Of a stretch of DNA of 64,000 nt, positions 22,812 through 33,436 are shown piece by piece. The notes below the pieces were generated by a model, which worked only from the letters and a program-made list of their open reading frames with translations, did no database searches and was not told where the DNA came from. The translations under genes were made by a program, and so were the position numbers. Numbering within the stretch: position 1 is the first letter of the stretch; every line of letters begins with the position of its first letter. Source of the DNA: Colias croceus (Eukaryota; Arthropoda; Insecta; Lepidoptera; Pieridae); NCBI RefSeq assembly GCF_905220415.1, contig NC_059544.1:10418501-10482500 (forward strand), in the 5' to 3' direction.

Positions 22812-24225
22812 TTATTGGAATTATACAAAATGTTGATATATTATTTTAGATCTATCATTAATATTACCAACAATATACCTTAATTAATATGAATTAAGTA
22901 TATTATATTATTATACATGTAGTTCATATTATATTAACAAACATTTTTGAGATACATATTAAGATTTAGAACAGAATTCAATCATGGCCAAATAGCATAT
23001 TTTAGACCGCGTTATAAGAACAAAAAAATAATAATAACACCCACGACAAAATTATCATATCAGCGGAAAAACATTTTAATTTATATAATTGAAACAAACG
23101 ATGTCCAAATGTAAATAGAAAAATGTCAGTTTCGTTTTTAATTAATTAAAACTCGGGGGAGTTGTATCGCAACAGATCTCAGTGAAAAAATATTTTTATA
23201 AAAAACATTTTTGCTACCCGTTCTTTTGGAACTCAAAGTTTCGTTCTGAAATCTTTTAGCGTTAAATGACTTGGATAATTATGCTTTGAGTTAATGTCAC
23301 AAGCTGTCTAATTATTTTATTAAGCTGCGATAAGCTGTAATGAGATTGTGTAGTTTTATTATAGTTTAACTTAAAGAGGCTCATCTGAAGTTATAATTAT
23401 ATTTACTTTACTCGAGTTTTAAATAGTTGAATAGTGAAATGTTATAGACAGGCCCATGTTGAAAAAGTTATGGGCCGATTGAACCACTAGGTGACCTATC
23501 TAGAACGATATAAGAGCATAAAATAATAAGATTCAGCACTATGCTGTCACTTGTAAGCTGTCCAACTGAGTGCAGATGAGAATTCAAAAGTACAGGTAGT
23601 CATTTTTTCCCCTTGTCTCCATGATTTGTTGTTGTAAAAATATGGGCCTGACGATTTGAACTAAATTTTACAAGCATGCAGTTGGAGATAGCTTGTAAGT
23701 TATGAAAAGGTTACATAATACATATATTTTGTTTACAAAGTCATCCAGTTCAAGCCACCGGATGGAACTGGATGATTTAATATTTACAATTATTTTTCTT
23801 TTACCTAATAATAAACTCTAGTAACTAAATAAATATTGTCAACATATCAGATAAAAGAAAAACTGAACATTCGTCAAAACAAACTTCCAAATGATACTCC
23901 GAATGGAAACCACTCTAACTTCACATTGGTCCATACAGTTGTCGATATAACAACTTAACATTTGTACAACTTTTCCACTCGTATTGCTTTATTGTTAAAG
24001 AACATTGACTTTTTGTAAAATCTATTTTTTATGTACAGATTTGCAGAGGAAACGTTCACGACAACGCAAATAAATCTATACATTATACATTTATTGATTT
24101 ATTTAATATATTGTATAACAATATATAATATCATTTTCAGCACAATTCCACTATAATCACTTAAATAAACGAAATAACATATCATTTGCACAAAAACGTT
24201 TGGTAAATAAAATAAGTATGGATGT
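22812..24225. other. A+T-rich; one 11-bp hairpin
   Basis: TCATCCAGTTC (23741-23751) and GAACTGGATGA (23765-23775) form an 11-bp stem over a 13-base loop. Nothing else is supported. Confidence 0.5.
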
Positions 24226-24346
24226 AACTATTTTCACGCGCAAACCACTGAACATAATTGTCAGTAATGTAGCTTGTAATAGAATAACACATGAGCTATA
24301 GATATACTTATTTCTATTCGCGGCTAAAACCGCGTTGCACAGCTAG
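24226..24346 (+). mobile_element. Helitron-like 3' end
   Basis: CGCGGCTAAAACCGCG forms a 5-bp stem eight bases before the terminal CTAG, with T following: the structure of a Helitron 3' end. The upstream CGCGCAAACCACTGAAC words suggest an H2-like type. The 5' boundary is not visible. Confidence 0.6.
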
Positions 24347-24361
24347 TTTATTATAATGTAT

Positions 24362-24536
24362 TTAAAAAAAATCTCGTCTCATGTATGCGAAGAGAAAAGC
24401 CTACGAAAGGGCTAGGTCGATTTATGGGAAATTCCGCCTTTTTTAGCATATTCAGAGGTCTGAAAATAGGCCATAAACTATTTTATAGCCCTATGTGATA
24501 TGGGTGCCCTGGCAGAACGTTTGTCGGGTCAGCTAG
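24362..24536 (+). mobile_element. second Helitron-like 3' end
   Basis: Ends GTCGGGTCAGCTAG followed by T. The body (CCGCC, GAGGTCTGAAAATAGGCC, GTGATATGGGTGCCCTGGC) is unlike the H1-H5 copies, so it is a separate type. It lies right after another Helitron end. Confidence 0.5.
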
Positions 24537-24764
24537 TATCTATAACATACTTATTGTTTTTTTTTCTATCATTTCTTACAAAAAAGACTTATATAGGGTA
24601 AATCATTAATAATGTAGAGTTATTCAATTATTATTTCAATAGGATATATCATAAATTGAACTTAAATATATAATAGGTATATGTCATAAATTCGAAACAA
24701 GCTACATAATTATTGCAGATGATATGAAAGTTTTTACTTTTCTTATCCCAGCCGTAATATTCGT

Positions 24765-25003
24765 AATCGATTTTTATAAAAGTGAAGTCCCATATCACCT
24801 AGTTGGGGTAAGGGGCAGATGCATTATACATCTGTTTCACTGACCGATTTTATTTAGGGACAAGTAGGTTATCAGCTCTCCATCCTACCAGGTCGAGACA
24901 TTTTTTTTCTTCGTCTCCATTGGGAATCGAACCCAGGATCCCTCGGTGTTACGCGTTCACGCGTCAACCACTGTGTCGAGGAGGCGGTCAATCGGCTTTT
25001 ATA
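24765..25003 (-). mobile_element. tRNA-derived SINE with 14-bp target duplication
   Basis: On minus, TGGTTGACGCG (A-box-like) is followed by GGGTTCGATTCCC, an excellent pol III B box, so the head derives from a tRNA. The flanks AATCGATTTTTATA (24765-24778) and AATCGGCTTTTATA (24990-25003) match at 12 of 14 positions. The body is 211 bp. A true tRNA gene is excluded because the cloverleaf arms do not close around these boxes and a SINE body follows. Confidence 0.75.
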
Positions 25004-25402
25004 GTATTGCCTGTTATCTCCAATTTTCTTACCTTTATTAACTTATGACAAACTATAATACCAATAAAGTCCATATTAATCAAGAGATCACACATCAGCG
25101 ATATGGAAAAATAGACCGCACCTACATATTTCTCGGTCTGACGTATTTGTATAGTTTTACGACCGTATTAGCCGGGCCAATCGGACCACGTTTTATTGCC
25201 TTACCCATAAAGATGATGGAATTCGACCTAAATTTATTCACGACTTATACATTTCAGCCGAATTGAAAGGGATCCCGTTTCTTAGCAAAGTGAAACTAAA
25301 GAAAAAAATCATGAACAAAATCAAACAGTTTTATTTATTGAGAAAAATCTTCTGTTAATAAGTCAACAAAGATGTTAAAAGTTTTCCTATTACTGTGAAT
25401 CA
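25004..25402. other. no recognisable feature; unassigned 73-codon frame
   Basis: The plus frame 25045-25266 includes a hydrophobic stretch but resembles no family. No splice or promoter evidence. Confidence 0.45.
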
Positions 25403-25564
25403 TCTGTACTAATATTATAAAGCTGAATTTGTTTGTTTGTTAGAACAGTTTGAAAAATTATTTCGGTGTTAGATAATCCATTTATCGAGGAAGGCTATAT
25501 AATATCATCACGCTAAGACCATGAGGAGCGGAGCAATGCTGGTAAAACCGCGAGGTACAGCTAG
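25403..25564 (+). mobile_element. Helitron H1 copy with internal deletion
   Basis: TCTGTACTAATATTATAAAG start and GTACAGCTAG end, flanked by A and T. About 20 bp around the GAACGCGCTAATCTC block is missing, giving 162 bp. Confidence 0.82.
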
Positions 25565-25687
25565 TAGTATAAAATTGTCTTGAGAATTGACAAGGAATAA
25601 TATACTGTGATATTTTGAGTATTTATACTTAAAAATAATTTTCTTACTTAAAATTTTACCAACAGTATTTACCCCAAACAGAGTAAA

Positions 25688-25851
25688 GAGCTAGCGCGCA
25701 AGAGCAATTTTTGTCTCAGCAACTATTTTGTCTCTCCCATCAACTCTATGAGGAGTTGCGTCGCTACGTGCGCGCACTTTCTTACTAGCCCATGGAGTTG
25801 ATGGGAGACAAAATAGTTGCGGAGACAAAAGTTGCTCTTGGGCGCTAGCTC
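25688..25851. mobile_element. foldback MITE, arms about 62 bp
   Basis: Left arm 25688-25750 (GAGCTAGCGCGCAAGAGCAA...) and right arm 25791-25851 (...GCTCTTGGGCGCTAGCTC) are inverse copies with a few mismatches and a 2-base length difference. The 40-base loop is GC-rich. The 78-codon minus frame 25691-25927 is an artefact of the arms. Confidence 0.78.
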
Positions 25852-26318
25852 TAAGTTCATTCAAATAAATCCAATAGTTTCTGTAATCACTATCATTCAT
25901 AATAACATCAAAACATCCATCATCCACACACGTTCAGATTTATCACAAACTATTGATTATTTCTTAAAACATATTTAGGTTATGTTCCAAATACCTATGA
26001 ATGTTTATTTTAACGGCAAAAGTAATATGCTATATTTTATATTATCTGCGGTTACTTCTGTATTTTAGTATGTTTGTTTATTATTCTGAGAGCATCTGCA
26101 GTTCGCGCTTTGGCGGATCTATGGATGTAAAACATATACAAATTAATTATAGTTCCGATAATGGGCTGTTTCTAAGGATAGATACCTTTTAGATTAAGCT
26201 TACTGCAAATTAATAAATATATACTTTGCTAAGAACTTTGCTAAGAAATAAAGATTTACTTGTTTGTATGAAATAAAATAAAAAGAAAGTAAAAAACTGA
26301 TGCACATTGCATAATCTA
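25852..26318. other. no recognisable feature
   Basis: The plus frame at 26001-26192 is hydrophobic at the N-terminus but matches nothing I know. Confidence 0.45.
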
Positions 26319-26488
26319 TCTTATATATAAAAATGAATCGCAAAATGTGTTGGTAAGCGCATAACTCGAGAACGGCTGAACCGATTTCGATAATTCTTTT
26401 TTTATTATATTCCTTGAAGTACGAGGATGGATTTTATGTAGAGAAAACGTAAACATGTACCACGGGCGAAGCTGGGGCGGACCGCTAG
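26319..26488 (+). mobile_element. Helitron H4 copy, complete, young
   Basis: 170 bp, TCTTATATATAAAAATG to GGACCGCTAG, with A before and T after. It differs from the copy at 54949-55118 at about four positions and has exactly the same length, so both derive from a recent burst. It contains no protein. Confidence 0.88.
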
Positions 26489-26967
26489 TAAGAGATAATA
26501 AGGAACGGTTTCTGAATAGATTATTTAACGTTAAGAACGTCTCAAACCATACAAGTTACATGCTGCTTAAATAATTTCTTGTGACATAAGCTTATTCAAA
26601 CCGCAATCAAATTAAATCTCAATTTAGAAACCGGTTTTTAGGCTCAAAATATAAGTAGGTTGTATTGGTGCTTTTCCAGATAGATATAAATGGTGAAAAC
26701 TGCATCATTTTAACACGAAAGCTCGAAATAAGCTGTTCTCAAATGACACATTTTGCAATATAAATTTTATTAATAGGTAGAAATTCACTCTACGCGATAA
26801 TCCATATGAATGCAATAACTATGAAAATAGCTTATATTTCTGCCTACTTGTTTTCAAATACGGAAGCGACTTGGCTGAACTTGCATACAGAAATAGATAA
26901 ATCCTTGAAGAAGACATTATTATTATATATCAACTTCATTTTATAATCTTATTTTGACAATAAAACA
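26489..26967. other. no recognisable feature
   Basis: A+T-rich spacer between H4 and a (TTTA)n tract. Confidence 0.5.
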
Positions 26968-26990
26968 TTTTATTTATTTATTTATTTATT
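26968..26990 (+). repeat. (TATT)n microsatellite
   Basis: Five to six TATT units directly before a 5'-truncated Helitron. Confidence 0.7.
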
Positions 26991-27130
26991 CTTTCTTTGT
27001 TTGAACGCGCTAATCTTAGGAACTACTGGTCCGATTTGAACAATTCTTTCAGCATTAGATAGACTAAATATAATCGCCCTAAGACCAACAGGAGTAGAGC
27101 AATGCGGGTAAAACCGCGGGGCACTGCTAG
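26991..27130 (+). mobile_element. Helitron H1 copy, 5' truncated
   Basis: Starts at the GTTTGAACGCGC block and ends GCACTGCTAG followed by T; GCGGGTAAAACCGC hairpin kept. The opposite-strand H1 copy at 27263 lies 132 bases away. Confidence 0.78.
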
Positions 27131-27262
27131 TATATTTAAAAGATTTGCATTTAAAGTGTAACCCATTTCTCTCACTAGGTCCCTAACACTAAAATCATTG
27201 TGTTTGGAAGACAGAAAAACGAACAAAACACACTTTCACATATTTTACAATTTTATTCCATA

Positions 27263-27454
27263 CTAGCTGCTCCACGCGGTTTCACCCCCGTGGCTCTACT
27301 CCTGTTGGTCGTAGCGTGATGATATTATATAGCTTATGATATATAGCCTCGATAAATAGGCTATCTGACACCGAAAGAATTTTTCAAATCGGACCAGTAT
27401 TTCCCGAGCGCGTTCAAACAAACAAACTCTTCAGCTTTATAGTATTAGTATAGA
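27263..27454 (-). mobile_element. Helitron H1 copy, complete
   Basis: Minus strand TCTATACTAATACTATAAAG to GAGCAGCTAG; T follows. The base before TC is G rather than A. It forms an inverted pair with 26991-27130, so a transcript across both could fold. Confidence 0.82.
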
Positions 27455-27869
27455 CAATATGCGTATAATAGTTGCGAGTATGCGATTTGACATGAATCAA
27501 AAACACAAAGAATAATAGGGATAATAGGTATATCCTAATGATTTAAAAGCACATTATTAATTACACTTCAATATCTAATAGCGTCCTAATGTACTAGATA
27601 AATTAATTATGCCATATATCCAGCACGAAGCAACACATGGAATTAGATTTGTGCAAATACAAAATGATCGAAATACATTTGAATTTATGCTTATATCGTA
27701 ATGGAGTTGAACAAGTGCCAACGATGAAGCAATTGATTATTGATATTGGTATGCTATATTGGTTTTCGAGTTAAGAATTAAATGGAGATATGGTTTAGGA
27801 CTCGACTTGTATGTGTAACTGTTGCTACAGAAATTCATACAGAAAGTCATGGAGGTGGTCAATTTTATT
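27455..27869. other. no recognisable feature
   Basis: A+T-rich. The plus frame beginning at 27822 runs into the next repeat. Confidence 0.5.
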
Positions 27870-28112
27870 AACCGACTTCAAAAAAAGAAGGAGGTTATCA
27901 ATTCGGCCGGTATATTTTTTTTTTTATGTATGTACACCGATTACTCCGAGGTTTCTGAACCGATTTATGTGATTCTTTTTTTGTTCGATGCGGGATGGTG
28001 TCGAATTGGTCCCATAAAAATTTTATTCGGATAGGCCCAGTAGTTTTTATTTTATGAGCATTTTTGTCTGTAGGTATTTGTAAATTTTGCAAGTGCAAGT
28101 TTGAAGTCGGTT
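27870..28112. mobile_element. inverted-repeat element with AACCGACTTCAAA ends
   Basis: Perfect 13-bp inverted ends: AACCGACTTCAAA (27870-27882) and TTTGAAGTCGGTT (28100-28112). 243 bp, non-coding, with a run of T near 27910. The words GATTACTCCGAGGTTTCTGA and GAATTGGTCCCATAAAAATT mark the body. A truncated relative lies at 11500. No convincing target duplication was seen. Confidence 0.78.
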
Positions 28113-28175
28113 GTTTTTAACGCAGTTATCACTTGTTTCTAAATAATAAAGCAAGATAGAGAAGTATAAAATTTA

Positions 28176-28350
28176 GGGCTGATTTTTCAATCCTTGGTTA
28201 AAACTTATTCATCGAATAATGTATTAAACTACCATTTCAAAAATGTATTCTAATTGTCCGTATATGACAGTTTACAGGTGACATTTTAAAATGTTCGTGT
28301 AATACTTTATTGGACGAATAAATTTTAACCAAGGATTGAAAAATCGGCCC
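28176..28350. mobile_element. MITE-b copy 2, intact ends
   Basis: GGGCTGATTTTTCAATCCTT at the left is mirrored by AAGGATTGAAAAATCGGCCC at the right, and the inverted ends extend for about 28 bp. 175 bp; the cleanest copy of the family here. Confidence 0.85.
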
Positions 28351-28369
28351 GAAAAACGTAATTGGAACG

Positions 28370-28432
28370 AAAATTGAACGCGGTTAATTCATTATATTAT
28401 TTATTACGACGTTTCGAATACTTTACAGCAAG
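28370..28432. repeat. single arm of the 33.3-kb foldback family
   Basis: TTAATTCATTATATTATTTA then CGACGTTTCGAATACTTTACAGC matches one arm plus the loop of the inverted repeat at 33293-33436. The other arm is absent. Confidence 0.6.
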
Positions 28433-30185
28433 CGTGTTCACTAAATACGACATAGTATACAACTTTTATTAAAATGCCTATTAATAATTTTCTAATACAT
28501 TAAATATTTAGAAAACACTTGTTTCTTACATTAGATTGGAAACCGAGCCGTGCTGAAGGTTTAAACACATAAACATACTACATACCTATGTACATAAATA
28601 ATCATTACACATCATTAAGTTGCACCTCATTTTAAACTGAAACGTATAGAGGGTGTTAGAACATTTAAGTGGAATACAGGAAATGAAGGTTGGTAGGCCG
28701 CGCAGACGTTCAAATTTATTGCCCACACCGCCCCGTTCGTACAAAGCTTTTTAACAAGCTGCTGCAATTAATCTATTTTGAAAATTTTACGTGCATATTT
28801 TGAAATTACTTGACGAATTTGTTGTTATACTATTTGTGCATGTTTTAGACTTATGAGCAAAAATCTAAAAAAGGGTCCTCTGAACCCCCGTTCACCCGTA
28901 CCACGCTTGAGAACTTTCGATATGATCATTTGGACATAATATCAAGAAATAACTGTAGCGATTTTCAAAACTATACGAATTATTTCCGCTGACGACCCAT
29001 TTTCGGCTTAATTTTCTCGGGCTGACCCTTATTTGATATTTAGACATTTTATAATATATATTTAAAATGACGAATGAATTGTATCATACGACCTTTGATA
29101 TAATGAGAGATTTATTTTAATAAGTAGGCGGGATTTAAACTTGCGTCGTCTTTATGTTTTAGAGCTGCCCTTATTATAGGTACATAGACTTTGTACAAAG
29201 GCCAACTTATAAATCGTTACGTTAGTAGAGTTAGTTCTATTTATATCTATAATTATAAATTCATCTTGATGCTTTAATAAATTTTGAACATCAAAAGGTA
29301 CAGCTTTCAATCTTAATACCCTCCTAATCCAAAATGGATGGAGGTTTTAATAGCGTATATAATTATATGTATAGTCTATTCATTAAATGTTCAGAATCCT
29401 ATATACATAATAATATCTATTCTTTTAAAAAGAAAGACACCAAGTAAAGTCTGGAATTTCACTCTTTTAGTTACTAGCTCCTTTTTATTGTCCACGTTAT
29501 TAATTTTAAGAAACATAAGTTTAAGTCATGTTTAAGTATTCTATACACATTTTATACCTACTATACCTTTCATACAATACAGTCAGACGATCAATTGCAT
29601 CCCTAAATTACACCCTCAGAGCTGTCCAGCCCTTTGTCGATGCTACACAATAAAATTTTATCCCGGAAACCTATTCGCATTTACCTTTTATTATAATGTT
29701 GCAGATGCTATCCCGGTATTTCCACCAGGGACCATTGTTGGCCCACATAATGACGTCGAATCTTTTTATTCCGCTCCTGATTTTGAATGTGTACAGTATT
29801 AACACATTCGCCGAATCCGTGCACGCGATTCCAACGTTTATTGCATGTAAGTTGTAGCCATAATTGTCTGATTATTTCTGCTATTGGAACGCGACTTGCC
29901 GCCTGATGGAATCGGTTCGTTTTCGCAGTCGGGCTGGTTTTGTTCGAGAGCAATGAATGACCCTCGTTTGGAAATCCGTAGCGATTATAATTTGCGATAA
30001 TTGGGTAATTTAAAAATTGTTATGTTTCGTGTTAATTGTTTGGTACAGATTTTAATGGGTTTTGAGCTATACGACTAATAAGAAACGGTCAATGTTTCCA
30101 TTCCATTTTCCATTTCATCCAACATAAGTTCGACTACTACTTCTGTAAAATAAAAATGTTGTTGTTTTAGTGTCATTTTTGTAAA
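28433..30185. other. no recognisable feature
   Basis: The GC-richer patches near 28690-28760 and 29700-29960 were read in all frames. The minus frame 29708-29953 (81 codons) is rich in Arg and Gln but matches no family I know. Confidence 0.45.
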
Positions 30186-30249
30186 TCGCTCCATTGCGAC
30201 GAAAAGAAAGACAAACAAACAAACTTTCGCATTTATAATAAAAGTATAA
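30186..30249 (-). mobile_element. Helitron H2 5' fragment
   Basis: On minus, TTATTATAAATGCGAAAGTT then (GTTT)n and GTCGCAATGGAGCGATTT is the 5' part of the H2 type also seen at 5121. The rest is missing. Confidence 0.55.
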
Positions 30250-32228
30250 TTAATAATCTTTAAAAGTACGGTTACGGAAAACACACTAAATTGTAAAGTT
30301 GTTTATGTTAGAGTTCGACAATACAAAATGATATTCTCTATCAAAATAATAAGGTAAGTACGTTATTCGCAGAAAAAGGCTCAAAAATCTAAGTAACTAG
30401 GTAGGCATATATTTTTACCATGCCAGTAAAAATTCACAGAGTCCAATAAAACAATAATAGAGCCAATAGCGATGTTTAAGAATAACAACAGAAATAAATG
30501 AAAAAAAATTATTTTGCCACTAAATAGGCCACAACCCTAAATGTTCAAGCGAGTACCTTATTCCCATTACAAAGGACTAAAAAAATGGCCTTTATCTTTC
30601 GCTAGAAAATGAAAAAAGTAAAATATCTTTTTTAATAAAATAAAAGTTAACAAGGCGAGGGTTGGATGTATCAATCAGTTACAAAGGCCGACGCCTCAGG
30701 CGATATATTGTAGATAGGGCAAGCCGCACCCGGTCGGGGACGAGCTAGGTATATGGTTTTAGCGGAACAAGAAAAGACACAATATTTATAATAGTATATG
30801 GATAACCCCTTGTCTTGATCTTGTTTTAAGTTATCAGCTTGTATCAAAGAGCGGGAAAGAAATTTTAATGTAATTTTGTTTACTTAAATTCTAATTTACA
30901 TTTTGTAATTATTCATAAATATGGAACTCCATATTATGTGGTCATTTTTACTTCCATTATGTAAATCAACTCACGGCCTTAAAAGGTGTTGTTTGCAAAA
31001 TTTTCTCTTATTCAATCAATCACTATTAACAATTAAAATATAATGTAATTTATTGGGTGCATGTGTGTGTTTAGGCAAGCTTAATAAGTGCATCATTTCT
31101 TCACCTAAATTACCTCAAGGAAATAATCAAGAATTTATTTTTAATCGCTGTCTCTCCCAACTTGCACCACGCGTATATCTATAGCTCGCAGCCTTAATCA
31201 ATACCTATTCGCCTGTTATTTGCCGACATGACGTTTTTATTAAATAAACGCTCACTGGACTGGTATACAAATGGTCTAGAAGATCCATCATGGTTTGGCG
31301 CCATTTGCCTTTTTCTAATGTATGTAATAGCATAGAATACGGTAATATAGTATGAAAGCTTAAGCGTATCTTATCGTATAATTTATGCTCTGTATTGTTA
31401 TTTCTTGATGGAACTGCATTTTATAGTAATAGAATATAAATTGTAATACTAATAATTAGTAATAAAAAATATAAATAAAGTGGAACTAGTGAATTTTGTG
31501 TTTATATAACTGTATCTTATCGTTTTATGGTTGAATATACGTAAAATAAAGGTAGCACTAAATTGCACTTGAGGTAAAACTTCATGAACCACTCAATAAT
31601 CATAATGAGCTATAGTTTTTTTAATTATCGCAAATACATCTGTCTATTTATTTCATATTATCTCAAAAATCACTGTACCAATTTTGATGGACTTTCTCTA
31701 GCTCCCGATATTATGAAAAATAACAATACATATCAATGCTAGGTTTCAATGTCGAAGTTTAATCCATTGGTAATCTGTGGATTAAAGATAACATTTTCGA
31801 TGAATACATAGTAGCTTACGATCGCTTTCTTATTCATATACATTTAAATAAACAAGCGATGTATAACGAAATATCAATCATGGTCTATATAGTCTTTTGG
31901 ATTGTTATCTAACATTGAAACCGGCCATACACGTCATAAAGTTTGAATTGTTCACCGCATTGTTTAGCAATTTCAACATGAACGATACAAAATAATCATT
32001 TTGTAATCACGTGGTATTAGGTGTCAATATATATTGGAAATGATGGGCTTATCGAAAGGATTAGTGGTGATAAACGGCGGCATTATGCCAGATAATGTTA
32101 TATTAAATATTTTAGTAAACAACAATGCGTTATACTTTAAAAATATTGCTTCTGGATTATACTAACGAATTTCATGGTGATTTAATAAGGCACAGATATA
32201 CTATATATATATAAATATATATACGCAA
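30250..32228. other. no recognisable feature
   Basis: Long A+T-rich stretch; an old repeat shared with 16.0 kb lies near 31460-31510, and a TATATA tract at 32200-32225 borders the next Helitron. Confidence 0.45.
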
Positions 32229-32416
32229 TCTATACTTAATATTATAAAGCTGAAGAGATTGTTTGTTTGAACGTGCTAGTCTCAGGAACTACTGGTCCGA
32301 TTTGAAAAATTATTTCTGTGTTAGCCCATTTATCGAGGAATGGTATAGGCTGTATATCATAACGTTAAGACCAATAGGAGCGGAGCAATGCGGGTAAAAT
32401 CGCGGGACACAGCTAG
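32229..32416 (+). mobile_element. Helitron H1 copy, complete
   Basis: 188 bp, TCTATACTTAATATTATAAAG start after A and GGACACAGCTAG end before T. The GCGGGTAAAATCGC hairpin has one change. Confidence 0.85.
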
Positions 32417-32574
32417 TGAATTATAATTTTTGAGGGAATATGCATAAAATTTTAAATGGCCTAAAATATTTTTTTCTCGAATACTTATTATCGTAATATT
32501 ATAATGAAAAGGATTTTTTTTTACTTACTTTTTATTTAAACCCCTAAAATAATATTCAAAAAGTGCAAAATAAG

Positions 32575-32760
32575 TGAGCGAAATTCAAACTGCCAGAACG
32601 CGCCACCACTGGTCGAACGAAATGTGACGTCATTTGACACGACATTGTATGAATCATCACTCCATACTCCATAGTAAACACAAGGTAAACACCCACTGGA
32701 CGTGTCATGTGACGTCACGCAAAGCGCGCGCACAATGGCGGCGTTTGAACTGCTTACATT
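32575..32760. repeat. GC-richer island with two TGACGTCA palindromes
   Basis: The cAMP-response-element palindrome TGACGTCA occurs at about 32629 and 32710, both preceded by TG, in a block ending GCGCGCACAATGGCGGCG. The block looks like a dispersed repeat; a regulatory role is conjecture. The minus frame 32536-32733 overlaps it and has no known domain. Confidence 0.4.
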
Positions 32761-33292
32761 TTTTAAAAGTTTTAAATTTCATTTTTAAAAATATGTAGAG
32801 TATTTTGAAGCCCATTAATATTTTTTTCTACGTTATAAAATAGTAAACTATTAATTTAAGACAAAAAAGAAAAACATGAATATTCCCCATTACTGAAATA
32901 ATCTATCTAAGACTGAATCAGTTCATATTTCTGTAAAATGGTTACTGCTTAAAACCTAGAGAATTATATTAGGTACTATCTCAACGATTTCCCCACTATA
33001 AATAAATAAAGGTACTATCTGAACAAGATTAATAAGAAATCAGTTGCGGCTGAATGCAGCTTTTCCTTTATAGAGAAATCGATCAATTACACAGGTGTGA
33101 AATGCATCTGCACTATAATATGGTACTTGAGACTATACACTGTTATTCTTAGAACTATTATAGTATCACTAATAAGAGAAAATATGTTCTTTTGTACCAT
33201 CAATCAGGTGCAATATTTTCATCAGATTTATGACTATAAATATACAATTTTTCCTGTCTAGCTTTGAATGCATGAGTAAAAGTTTCATTTAG
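32761..33292. other. no recognisable feature
   Basis: A+T-rich spacer. Confidence 0.5.
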
Positions 33293-33436
33293 AAATTAAA
33301 GACTTTTTAACGGATTTTAAACGCGATTTATTCATTATATTATTTTCCCGACGTTTCGCTGTAAAGTGTTCGAAACGTCGGGAAAATAGTATATTGAGTA
33401 AATCGCGTTTAAAATCCGTTAAAAAATCTTTAATTT
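33293..33436. mobile_element. foldback element, 66-bp arms and 12-base loop
   Basis: Arms 33293-33358 and 33371-33436 are inverse copies with four mismatches. The inner ends are CCCGACGTTTCG / CGAAACGTCGGG. The loop is CTGTAAAGTGTT. Non-coding. A single-arm relative is at 28370. Confidence 0.85.

Noticed and set aside
24917..24970. possible tRNA gene on minus strand
   Set aside because: The B box is excellent, but the acceptor and anticodon stems do not pair at tRNA spacing and a target duplication marks a SINE.
29708..29953. 81-codon minus-strand frame in a GC-richer patch
   Set aside because: Looked for splice sites and domains by eye and found none convincing.
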